From contig KN880523.1 of NCBI GenBank assembly GCA_000934385.1, positions 1 through 64,000 of the forward strand: a stretch of DNA of 64,000 nt. The letters run 5' to 3'. The notes beneath the pieces were generated by a model that saw only the letters and a program-made list of their open reading frames with translations, searched no databases and was not told the DNA's origin. Numbering within the stretch: the first letter of the stretch is position 1; every line of letters starts with the position of its first letter. The position numbers and the translations under genes were made by a program. The stretch comes from Cylindrobasidium torrendii FP15055 ss-10. Taxonomy: Eukaryota; Basidiomycota; Agaricomycetes; Agaricales; Physalacriaceae. Shown piece by piece: positions 23,816-34,234 of the stretch.

Positions 23816-25133
23816 TCAAGGTGGACCAGTAACCCCGTTTCTGAACCTCCAATCCATCGCTGATATCAAGGCGGAGATTGTCTCAAGCGTAGGCGTCTTG
23901 ATTCCCAATGCCTTTGCTTTCTTCAGCGGTCCGTTTATGATAACCTAGAGAAGAACATGAGTACGGCCATCCCCCATGAGTGCAAATGGACTGACCTCAA
24001 CCTCCATCGGTCTGCTGAACTTTGCATCCTGGCACATACTAGAGTATATGCCCGCTTTGACCGATGGACGGTTCAAGAGTTCGTCGATGAAGTTTGCGTC
24101 GATTTCAGCAGCAGCCTCGCCGAGCTGAGCGTGGGCGACGGACGCCATTTCTTCCATGATTGCGCGCGCAACGACAGGGCCTGCAGGCGAAGCAGATAGA
24201 AGTTCGCGCGTATTACATTGTGTTATAGCCGTCAAGGTATTCCAGCAGCCGTTCCTGTGAACGAACGCATGCGGCATGAGTGAGAATGTAACGCGATGGG
24301 ACCGTCCGCGTACCAAATGGTCTTCTTCCAGCGATACACATCAATAACGGGAACAACGTCGATTTCAGTCCCGCCTGCGCGAAAGATGTCCACGATTTTA
24401 TCCAGTCGTGCTTGCTCCTGGGTTCTGTCGATGTTTTTGCTGAAGTGGCAGCCGAATTGCATGTTGTTGTTGTCTCTGTGCTGCACTAGAGGTCAATAAA
24501 ACCGTCTAACGGACACCAGTGACACATACTATGATGGTTCCCGGTTCTACTTGAGTTGCACCGACCCAAGTCTGTTCAGAGTGAGCAACATGAGCACACC
24601 AGCGATATCATGTACTCACCACTCCCGAGAGCACCGTATTGTTTGGGAATCGAGCTTGGAATTCCTCCTCGTTCCCGATGCCATTCTGGATCACAATGAT
24701 TGTGCTGGGTGTCTTGTTCGATTGGAGACGAAAGGAAAGATTGTAATGGTGCGCACGTGTGCTCGCCGACCACTGGCGCAATCTGCTCTGAGACGGGAGG
24801 GTCCATTGTAATGGCCTTGTTTGCACACACGACATAGTCGAATTTCGAAGAGGATGCTTCAGCAGGAGTTTTGACGACTTCCTACCAGTTAGCCCAGTTC
24901 AGTCGCTGAGAGTAGAAAATCGTCTAACCTCCGTGAAATCTGTAATTGTTCTTCGTCCCGAACTTGGCAAGGTTGGATTTGAAAGTCATTCCATGATCTT
25001 TGAGGACTTGATAGTTTGACCGACCACAAACGGTGACCTGGGTGTTCCCCGCCTCGTTCAGGATGAAGGCATAGAATGAGCCGATAGCGCCTAGTCCAAA
25101 GACGAATATTTCGGTTTGGGTTTGGGCGGACAT
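23816..25133 (-). CDS. ketopantoate reductase (ApbA/PanE)-like protein
   Basis: NADPH-dependent 2-dehydropantoate 2-reductase family; in fungi many members are paralogues with unknown substrate. The protein begins TEIFVFGLGAIGSFYAFIL with the GxGAxG nucleotide motif, then FKSNLAKFGT. After the first splice it reads VVKTPAEASSSKFDYVVCANK, IVLIQNGIGNEEEF, NNTVLSGVVWVGA and IDVVPVIDVYRWKK. The C-terminal domain has NTLTAITQCNTRELL and RPMEVEVILGFVINGPLKKA. The end PTLETISALISAMDWRF matches the usual C-terminal helix. Several short exons are implied. The gene is co-oriented with the GH28 gene downstream, but nothing links their functions. Confidence 0.88.
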
Positions 25134-26221
25134 GATGGTAGGAAATGGAAGAGGCGATGTACCTGCGATAATCAGCTGACTATGGTCGGGGCCGTCTTAT
25201 ACGAGGCGGGTACTGGCGGTCCGCTACGCGTATGATGGATGCATTCAATGACTGACAGCGCTATGACTGGGATGTTCAAGCCTCGAATTTTGAGATCATG
25301 CAATGCCAAAGTGCCGTCTATAGCCGTCAACGAGTACTACTTAAGTGGGCCGTTCAGGCCTAGGTTTGGTTGGAAGTGCTTGAGGTAGGATGGCGACGGC
25401 CGTGAAGAAATCATTGCGGGTCATGGAGGGAACGGGCATGAGCGAGAGACAGTAACATTGTGGAGGGAAGGCAGGAATGCTGATGGGAGTTTCTGTCAGA
25501 AACATAGTTTGCGTGTATTTATCTCCAGGTTATGACAATAAGAGGCGCAGTTGAATATATGCGTATTTTCTCGTTGTGTACTCGAGTCTTCTATGAAGGA
25601 AATCATTTCACTGCAGCGGCTATGGATTCCCAGTCATTTGGGAGGATATCCGCGCGCCCAGTGCGTCTCCAAAACGCTAACAACTGGCAAAGTGCTCAGT
25701 GATCCCTGGTCCTTAGAGCACAAACGGCGGAAGATGGTGGTGGACACAGCATTTTCTCATAGAAGATTGCAAGTACAATTGAACGGGCTGCGGCGCAGAC
25801 TGAGAGGGTTCATTGAACCAGAGAGGCGAGTCGGGTGGAGGTCCTGATTGTCGTTTGGCCAATGGCGAATTTTCCCCCAGACTGTCTCCGCCGACTGCGC
25901 GATGCTTCTGAAGACTGGATGTGAGCCGGTAAGTGGCTTCAGCGCTGGCGACGAGGGCTGAAGACGCCGGAGGTTTAAATTTACATTGGATCACAACGGC
26001 AGGCAGATCTCGCTTCCAATAATCACCCTCAGCGACGCGGATAATGCTTGAACTGGGGCTGTGTCCACCACACAGGCTCAACCAGGAGACGCCTTCATAA
26101 ACGTCGATGCGACCCCCTGTTTCCACCTGCCACCACGCATATACGCCCAGTCGGACTGCACGCCAACGCTAGAACACGCAACAAAGCCACTGTCGCCGCA
26201 TCCACCGACTCAACACGCGCA
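25134..26221. other. 1.1 kb divergent intergenic region
   Basis: Lies between the reductase and the Zn2Cys6 regulator, which are transcribed away from each other. Frames on both strands overlap and lack motifs. Confidence 0.4.
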
Positions 26222-28996
26222 ATGGACTCTCCAAATCCACCAGTCGTACGCCCCAAAATAAAGCGTCTCAGTGGTTCTTGTGATTTCTGCAGACGGAGAA
26301 AAAGTGAGAGTGACTGCGTCCTTGGAAACACACACGCTGACCCTCGCCTGCTCAGTTCGCTGTTCGTACAACATCCCTCTCTATTTCGGGACCTCTATAC
26401 AACCCAGCCACCAGGTGATAGTGCTACGCAGCCAAATAAAGAATGCACAAATTGTCGAATGAATAACCAGGTGCGTGTATAGATCCAAGAACACGCAGCA
26501 GCTATATTAACACTTCTCAATAGTCGTGCACACATGATGTAGTGCCCAAGGTTTGTGCTCCATGCTCTCTCTCTACCTCTCGCTGCACATACTGAACGAA
26601 AACTAGAAACGCGATACAACAAACAAGTGTGTCTAGTACCAGCAATCACAACGATCAAGAGTCTCATTGTCCAACAGTTCCAGACAAGTAACATTGCTGA
26701 AGCGGCGGGTTCGTGAGCTGGAGGATGCGCTAGAGATGGAGCGTTCGCGGTGCGCTACCACATTTCCCTCACAATACTGCATCACTCAGCTGCTACCAGG
26801 GCCGACTCGCGTTCCTCTGACTCAGATGGCTTTCGAACAATGACTGCAGCTCCGAACTCTGTGGACGATGATGAACCAGAGGCTGGCCCTTCTACACAAG
26901 ATTTTGATCTTGACCAGCTGGTGGACGACATGGAACGGGTTTCCCTCAAGTTGAACCAGCACGGTCGTTACTTTGGCCCAAATAGTAATGTCTACTTCAT
27001 CACCAAACTGTTGGAAACGACACAGGGCATGGATCCTGATATGAATGCCGGCAAGAAGTGGACAATGCACCCAGTGAGTGCGCCTTCCCTGATTGCGCCA
27101 TCGAGCTCAATGTCAGCCGCAGTGGGAGTCCCAATGCGTCTCGCAACCACCTCAGACCTTCATTTTTCCTGAGCCCGACCTAATGGCGACCCTCGTCGAC
27201 CTGTTCTTCGCCTACCCAGCGACCCACCTCCCTGTCCTACATGAACCTACTTTCCGCCGGGATTTGGCCGCAGGCTTCCACCATGTCAACGACAGTTTTG
27301 CCAAAGTCGTCTTGTGTGTATGCGCCATCGCCTCGCGATGTACAAATGATCCGCGCTGCCTCCTTGAAGGCGGACACCGGCATTCCAGTGGCTGGAGATT
27401 TTTCTCGCAGACGTTAACACAGTCCTTCACGCTGAGTCCAACTGTGTATGATGTTCAATTCTGCTGCGTATGTTGCTATGCGTTATTTCCAAATCCTTCT
27501 TCTAACCCTTCCGCGCTATTTAGTTGTACTCGTCCTTCATCATGGGTACCTCTATTCCCCAGTCATGCTGGACAATGATCGGGGTGGGTATACGCTACGC
27601 GGTGGATTTGGGCTTGCACCGCCGACACCAGGGAGAACTAACAGTCGAAGCGGAAATCAAGCGACGCGTTGTATGGACTCTGCTCTACCAAGAAAGACAA
27701 ACAGCGTTATACTATGACAGACCATTTGCCATCCGGGACGAAGAGTACGTTGTCATTCTTGACCCATTGTTCGGAATCTAATTTCTTCCTATTAGTTTTG
27801 ATTTGGACCTTCCTCTCGACTGCGATGATGAATACCTGTTACACAACTTCCAGCAACCACCGGGGAAACCCTCTCGAATCTCCGGCTTCATTCACGAGCT
27901 GCGCCTCATTCCTATTATCACCGACGTACACACGAATTTGCGGCGCCCAAGAAGAGCTGGGCAGCTATCTGAGGCACAACTTTCCACAAATATTGCCCGT
28001 GTTGATTCTATGCTCAATGCGTGGTTCAACGCTATTCCTGAACACCGTATGTCGGCTCTCTACATATCTTCTGTCAGCGTGACTTACCATACCCAGTACG
28101 CTGGGACCCTCACCACGACACAGTGTACAGCAGCAGTTCGAGCTGGTTATACCTGGGTTACTACGATTTGTTGATGGTCATCCATCGTTCTTTTGTGCAT
28201 GGCCACACTGCACATGCCCTTCCGTCTATGTCGATTTGCCTCACTGCTGCGAGAGCACTGAGTCGTCTTATGGGAACCTTGAAGACGCGGTACACATACC
28301 CTCTAATTCTTCTTGATGTACGCCCTAAATCCATGCACGATATGTCGGCCTAATGTCCTCCTAGATGACCGCGTTCAGCGCAGGAATTATCATAGTGACT
28401 AGTATAAGGAAGCGTCGGTTACAACAAGCGTCCCAGACTGCCATCGACAGGGACTACGAAGATTTGTGGCGGCTCATTGATGTCCTCCAACGCGATCAGG
28501 CAGAGTAAGTCTGGTCTTAACCCCAGTATCCAACACTAACTCCGTGTGGTTAGCTTCGACATGTGTGGACGCATGGCGTACGTTCTCGCTTACCCTACCT
28601 ATCCCATCCTTTATCCTAACCTATTTTCAGCCAAACACTTCGAGTGCTATCGGACATCCCCTTTGCCAGCCAGACTGCTTCCTCATCGTCGCCACTGCTT
28701 GTAGCGCCTTCGGGCTACATGTCGGTGCATCAGAATGTGGGCCCATCGAAGAAAATCAACTGGAGGGAGATGGATCCAACACTGTTTGGGCTGGACCCGC
28801 CAGAGGACAGTTTGTGGCCTGCAGTACCGGAGACGACAGGCAGCGAAGGCGATGACCTACAAGTGTGGCTGGATGCTGCGGCATTTCAGCCTCAATGGGT
28901 CCAGGATATGGCGTACGTTCCCACATCTATGTCCTTGTTGACCAGGCTAATGGCGCTATTAGGATCGATAACATTATGACTGATTTCTTCCTGTAA
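26222..28996 (+). CDS. Zn(II)2Cys6 transcription factor, fungal_trans type
   Basis: Nuclear regulator. The start ATG at 26222 gives PPVVRPKIKRLSGSCDFC. The zinc cluster is C-D-F-C-R-R-R-K-I-R-C...C-T-N-C...C-T-H. The third cysteine appears only if the 6-base exon 26356-26361 is used between introns of 52 and 53 bases. Exons follow at 26415-26470, 26524-26550, 26607-26626 and from 26684, giving a linker (KRDTTNKQ) and a short coiled coil (LLKRRVRELEDALEMERS). The middle homology region includes HLPVLHEPTFRRDLAAGF, CAIASRCTNDPRC, VDLGLHRR, RRVVWTLLYQERQTALYYDRP and FDLDLPLDCDDEYL, all typical of PF04082. The last exon adds IDNIMTDFFL. Target genes are unknown; the intron inside the third Cys codon is shared with the pair at 57244-62178. 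Confidence 0.88.
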
Positions 28997-29370
28997 TGCG
29001 CGATAATGTATGTATACCAGAGGAAATATATACGTACAGACTGGGAGGTTACTATGTAACCGTGTTTACTTTAGCTTTCAGCAGAACTATCTGGACTTAG
29101 ACTTTGTACTGTCCACAAACTACGATAAACCCGTGAGGTAGTAGACAACCCTACTCTTTCTTACAAGGCTCGAATGCCCTCTGGTCCTATAACCCTCCGC
29201 CATACGCCGAAGTGCAAATCTTGCAAGACGTGAGCACAAAGTGTCCCACAAGAATCAGAGCCACCGTTGTGGGAGGGGATAGGAAGTGTATTAGTTGTTG
29301 ATATACAAATAAGTGCGTCTAATGCTATTCCGCGTTATCTACTTTTGCACGCCTCCAGCGTCCATGCTCC
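28997..29370. other. convergent 3' intergenic region
   Basis: Separates the regulator and TypA, which converge. A short plus frame at about 29171 (MPSGPITLRHTPKCKSCKT) has a CxxC pair but stops at once and has no continuation I could find. Confidence 0.4.
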
Positions 29371-31537
29371 CTACCGCTTCTTCGTCGCACCCGCACGCTT
29401 CCTAGCCTCAGGGTCCAGGATTGCCTTTCGTAAACGCACACTCTGGGGTGTGACCTCGATGAGTTCGTCGTCCGACATGTAGGCAATGCTTTCTTCGAGA
29501 GTCATAATGCGTGGCGACGAAATGACGATTTTCTCGTCCGCACCCGCGGCACGAATGTTCGTGAGCTGCTTCTTCGCCGTTGGGTTGACATACATGTCGC
29601 CCGACTTGGAGCATTCGCCGATGACCATACCAGGATAAACTGGGAGCACGGATCAGTACGCGTACTGGTCCGGACAGAAAAGATACGCACCATTGGTTTG
29701 AGGATGAATGAACATGATACCGCGCGCCTGAAGGGGCTGGATAGCGTATGCCGACGACTCTCCCTGTGCCATCGAGATGAGGGCACCAGTACGTCCTGTA
29801 TCGATGGCTCCCCTGTGCGGTTGGTATCCCTTGAAGATGTGGTTGAGTGTACCCTCTCCATGAACGTCGTTCTTGAATTCGCCCGCCATATATCCAATGA
29901 GACCACGCGCGGGAACGTCGATTTCGATCTTGACGAATCCGGGTTCGGCAGCCTCGTATGTGATCAGTTCACCCTTGCGCATGTTCAGCTTCTGCACGAC
30001 GGTGCCGGCATAGGCCTCGGCGACGAGGATAGAGCACTCTTCAATGGGCTCCAACATACGACCGGGGTTCTCTGGGTCAGGCTTCATGACAGCCTTGGGA
30101 GGACCGATGAGGAGCTCGAAGCCTTCACGTCGCAGAGTCTCGAAAAGCACACCAAGGTGGAGGACACCACGCCCACGGAGTTCAAGAGACTCAGAGGTAG
30201 GGCCGGGAAGCACCTTCAACGCAACATTCGTTTCAGACTCCTTCAACAGACGGTCGCGGATGTTCTGGCTGGTAAGCTTGCTACCTTCACGGCCGGCAAA
30301 AGGACCATCGTTAGGGTAAACGAAAATACTGATCGTTGGCGGGTCAATAGGCGTAGTCTTCAGCGGCTGAGGACCCTCAGCGCCCCAGCCCTCAGGATCG
30401 ACAAGGGATACGTTGACACCGCCGTTCTTGATACCAGCAATGGAGATGATTTCGCCAGCAGCCGCACTTGTGCGCTCGACGCGCTCCAGACCGGAGCGTC
30501 CAAACAGCTTCTTGACCTTGCCATCACCGACCTTGTTGCCGTCTGCGTCAATGGCAATAAGATTGTCGCCAATGCTGATATTCCCTGTTTCGATCCGGCC
30601 AAGATACATGATACCGACGTACGGGTCGGTCTCGATCTGGACGGTGAGCATAGAAAATGGCTTCGTGCGATCAAGATGCGTCGGCGGCGGAACGTGGCCC
30701 ATAATGAGGTCGAAGAGGGGAGTCATGCCGTTGATGTAGTTTTCCGGGATGTCAATGCCAACTTCGGGAGCTTCGTGTTGGGCCCAACCGTTCTTGGCGG
30801 AGGCGTACATGATAGGGTAGTCCATCTGTTCGTCGGAGGCTCCGAGGGTAGCAAACAAGTCGAACAGGTCACTTTCAACTTGGGCAATACGAGACGTGGG
30901 CCGGTCAGCTTTGTTAATCACAACCAGGGGCCTACAAAATTGAGCTGGTGATGTAGGGAAATAGAGATATTGACTGACTTGAGACCGCGGGCGAGAGCCT
31001 TGGAGAGCACAAAGCGTGTCTGTGTCATTGGGCCTTCCGTTGCATCCACGACGAGGGCAACACCGTCCACCATGCTCATGATACGTTCCACCTCTCCGCC
31101 AAAGTCCGCGTGACCGGGTGTGTCGACAATGTTAATTAGCGTGTCCTGGTAGTTGATGCTGGTGCATTTGCTGAGAATAGTAATGCCGCGCTCCTTCTCG
31201 AGGTCGTTGTGGTCCATGAGCCGAGTGACGAAGCCGTCGGTAACTGAGTCGTCGCCGCCGCCAGAGTTGGGTTTTGCCAAAAGCTGCTCCTGCTCTGTCA
31301 TGCGTTTGATGGCGCCTGACTGGCGGAGAAGCTGGTCAACGAGTGTGGTCTTGCCATGGTCGACTGGGGAAAGTGAGCACGGGCTGCAGTTGTTGCCCAG
31401 ACTGGCTGCTCACCATGAGCAATAATGGCAATGTTCCGGATTTTAGCAGTGTCGGATGCTACGGCGCTGTATTTTCGCGCCGCGAATCGTGTAACGGACA
31501 CGGCGACGCGCGAGACGCGGAACGCAGGAAAGAGCAT
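29371..31537 (-). CDS. typA: TypA/BipA translational GTPase, probably mitochondrial
   Basis: Ribosome-associated GTPase of the EF-G superfamily. The start chosen at 31537 gives [20 protein letters not shown], an Arg-rich, acid-free presequence that suggests import into mitochondria; an in-frame non-ATG extension to 31567 is unlikely. Motifs in order: G1 AHVDHGKTT (joined across an intron), G2 RGIT, G3 [10 protein letters not shown]4 NKAD, then domain 2, [10 protein letters not shown] in domain III, and [21 protein letters not shown] and VYPGMVIGE of the BipA-specific C-terminal part. It ends in a basic tail ([10 protein letters not shown]). Exons are few and long, with about three introns. 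A 417-codon frame on the opposite strand is a shadow of this gene. Confidence 0.94.
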
Positions 31538-31644
31538 TACCTGTGCCGGCGGCACATTTGCGAGCAAAATGCTCTTCGGAGTCTAATGCCGGCCGGTAAA
31601 ATTCGGCATTTGCCGGCCCTTTAAACAACAACGGTCATCGCGCG
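31538..31644. promoter_or_regulatory. 107-base shared promoter between typA and SPT7
   Basis: The two genes start back to back. The stretch is GC-rich near TypA and has no clear TATA box, like the HEM4/GID5 pair. Confidence 0.5.
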
Positions 31645-33939
31645 ATGAATGTGAGCCGCTCGCAAACCCCCCAGACGCCACGCATTATTAACTCATGAAC
31701 TCCAGAATCTGCTGCGAACCCTTACGCAGACAGAGCTCAGCTCAGACCTCAGGCTTCTTCTCCAGAATGTCAAAGACCAACGGGTCGGTGTCGCCACCAT
31801 TGCTGACCACAACGGCGCTGACGATCATCATAGTCTGGTGACAAAGTCGAGCCATTCTACGAGGCTATCGAGAGTGTACTTGCAGAACTGAGGGCCTCCA
31901 CTTTCGTGCGTGTTGTGAAACAATGAACCTTTGTTAAATATTAATTCACGCGTAGGACAATCACGACGCCGACGCGTTCCTCCGCCCCGTATCCAAGACA
32001 GATTTCCCGGACTATACTACTAGTGCGTCATCTGCAGCATCTTTGTCCTGTCTCACAATTGTTATAGTCATCACCGACCCCATGGACTTTGGCACAATGC
32101 AGAAAAAGGCCAGGGCCAAAGGGTACAGGTCCAAGGCTGAATTCAATGCAGACCTGGAAAAGATCTGGCGAAACTGCTATATGTACAACACAACCGAGGG
32201 TCATCATCTCCATAAATGCGTTGAGCGTCTCAAGATCAAGGCCCGTCGTTTACTGGCCAATATCACCGACCGCAGAGAGCGATCCGACCCTACTATTCCC
32301 ACGCCGAAACGGAAAGGCATAGACGCCCCCGTCTTCAGACTCAATTTGGCTCCTCCCCAAAGAACAATTCGCGGCTTGGAAGGTATGCCACCACGGACGG
32401 GTGAGGGTATGGCCCATTTCCTGCAGCGGGAGGCAGGTATTCCCGAACCATTGAGCCCCGAGCCTGTTGATGATGCTGGTGAACGACCTCGCAAGCGCAT
32501 AAAGCTGGAAGAGGGTGTAGAAGCCGTCGAAGATCCAGACGAGTGGTGGAATATCATGCGCACCCCGGATGTGCTGGTCAATGGTGTCCCTCCAACATTT
32601 CAACCGAAGCGCCCCCGTCGAAGAAAGGCGCGCCCACCCACGTCCCATGGTAACGGTATGCTCAAGCTTATGAACAATAACATTCGCACCATCAAACGTC
32701 TACGGCGGACCAATGCGAAATTTGGCGCGCTGAGCGAAGAGGTTCAGGATGAACCGGATATTGTCGAAGTAGATGATCCACCGGAGGATGTGCCATGGCC
32801 AACGCCGCCTGAAGTTGACGAACGTAGTGGGGAACAATGTTTGCGGTGGATGGGAACCAAAGTTCTCGAACATGCGGGGTTCCAAGGTAAGCCTCCATCT
32901 AACTAGTCCACGCACCTGCTAACTAACGGATAGGTACTACGAAGAGTACACTGGATGTGCTGGCTAGCGTGGCCTCTGACTACCTCTACAATGTTGGCAG
33001 GACTATAAAGTTCCTTTGTGATAAACACGGATCGACAATGTCGCCCGAAGAAATCATTCTGCACACCTTATTTGAGAGCGGCGTTACGCGGATACAGGAC
33101 TTGGAACGTTATGTCCGGGACGACGTTGAGCGATACGGCGTCAGACTAGGGGAGCTAGAGAACAAGATTGTTGGCGCCTACCGCGAAGCAGCGTCTGGTG
33201 GTGTCACAATGGACGATGAGGCCATGTTCGAGGATGACGATGAGGAAGATGTTGGTATCCTAGCCTTGTACGTTTTGTGCTCCCCTCGGTCATTTTTTCG
33301 CTACTAACTTGTGCCTGTAGGGGTGACTTTGCTGATGCCGTTGGGGTTGACTACCTTGGATTACGCGAGCTGGGCATTGCTGAAGAACTGGGGCTATCCA
33401 ATCTCACTATACCCAAGAAACTTTTGCGCCGTCGCCGGAACAACGCGTCTGCGCCCGTACGCACGGCGTCGCCGCCCCCATTATACCCTCCACCACCTCC
33501 GTTGCTTCCGCTCACTGTTGACCAAATCCCCGACCAAATTGGGTTACTACAGCCATTGTACAAAGCAAAAATTCAGCCGAGTGGAATTGGGTTTCCGATG
33601 CTCATGGCGCCTGACGGTGCCCCATTACAACCACCTGTACCTCCTGGAGATGCTCCTTTGCCGGACGAAGTGCCGGCGCCAGCGCAGATGAAGATGGGTC
33701 CGCTAGGGCAAATTGGAGCGACCGGGGCACAGTCGAAGAAGGCTAATGACAAGAAGAAGGAGAAAGAGGCCAAGGAGAAAGGGAAGGAGAAGAAGGAGCG
33801 AGGGAAGGAAGTCAATGGGGTGAATGGGACTGGCGAAGCGGAGCCTCCGGCGAAGACAAAGAGCAAGAAGAAGAAGAAAGTCACGCTGGATCCTCAGATG
33901 GAACAGATGCAGGGTGTTATTGCGCCGGCCAGAGGGTAG
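31645..33939 (+). CDS. SPT7: SAGA complex subunit Spt7 (bromodomain, histone fold)
   Basis: Structural core subunit of the SAGA histone acetyltransferase. The first exon is only ATGAAT (31645-31650); a 55-base intron then joins it to AATCTGCTG, giving MNNLLRTLTQTELSSDLRLL, the family N-terminus. Later joins give FYEAIESVLAELRA, then the bromodomain with DNHDADAFLRPVSKTDFPDY, IITDPMDFGTMQKK, FNADLEKIWRNCYMYNTTEGH. A Pro/Arg/Lys-rich linker with EDPDEWWNIM follows. A histone-fold segment (TLDVLASVASDYLYNVGRT ... EIILHTLFESGVTRIQDLERY) matches the bromo-associated domain. The last exon has DYLGLRELGIAEELGLS, Pro repeats and Lys-rich low complexity. The bromodomain Asn is present in YNTTEGH. Shares a promoter with typA. 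Confidence 0.92.
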
Positions 33940-34234
33940 CGGTAGTGCGAGTGTCTTTCGTTGGATCTCCTGGAATGATGTGTATTATATTCTATCCCAT
34001 GTTATGTAGGCTATCACTGAAGTTCTATTCGTACGCTTGTTTCTGATCTAACATTGTCGACCTACATGTCACCGTAGACCAAGTACGCGGGCTCGAAAAA
34101 GTCGGGCACCGTTTCTCAGATCTCAACGGTAACAGTCAAACAGTCAAACAGTCAAACCCTTCTTTGAATATTCCTCGATCCCTAAAATACCAACTATTTG
34201 TACAAATATACTGTCTTGGCTCAAGTACGTTTGC
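33940..34234. other. convergent intergenic region with a short repeat
   Basis: AT-rich 3' flanks of SPT7 and the OPT gene. Three exact copies of the 8-base unit AACAGTCA lie at 34131-34154. Confidence 0.5.
34131..34154. repeat. 3 x 8-base tandem repeat (AACAGTCA)
   Basis: Perfect direct copies read directly from the sequence; too short to have a clear role. Confidence 0.8.

Noticed and set aside
25134..26221. Open frames up to 137 codons between the reductase and the regulator
   Set aside because: Frames on both strands overlap each other, have no motif, and contain the start of the regulator's leader.
29171..29233. Possible start of another zinc-cluster gene (TPKCKSCKT)
   Set aside because: The frame stops at once. 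No second cluster half or middle domain follows before the TypA gene.
29698..30951. 417-codon open frame on the plus strand
   Set aside because: It is antisense to the TypA gene over most of its length. The TypA frame carries all G motifs, and the antisense protein shows no domain.
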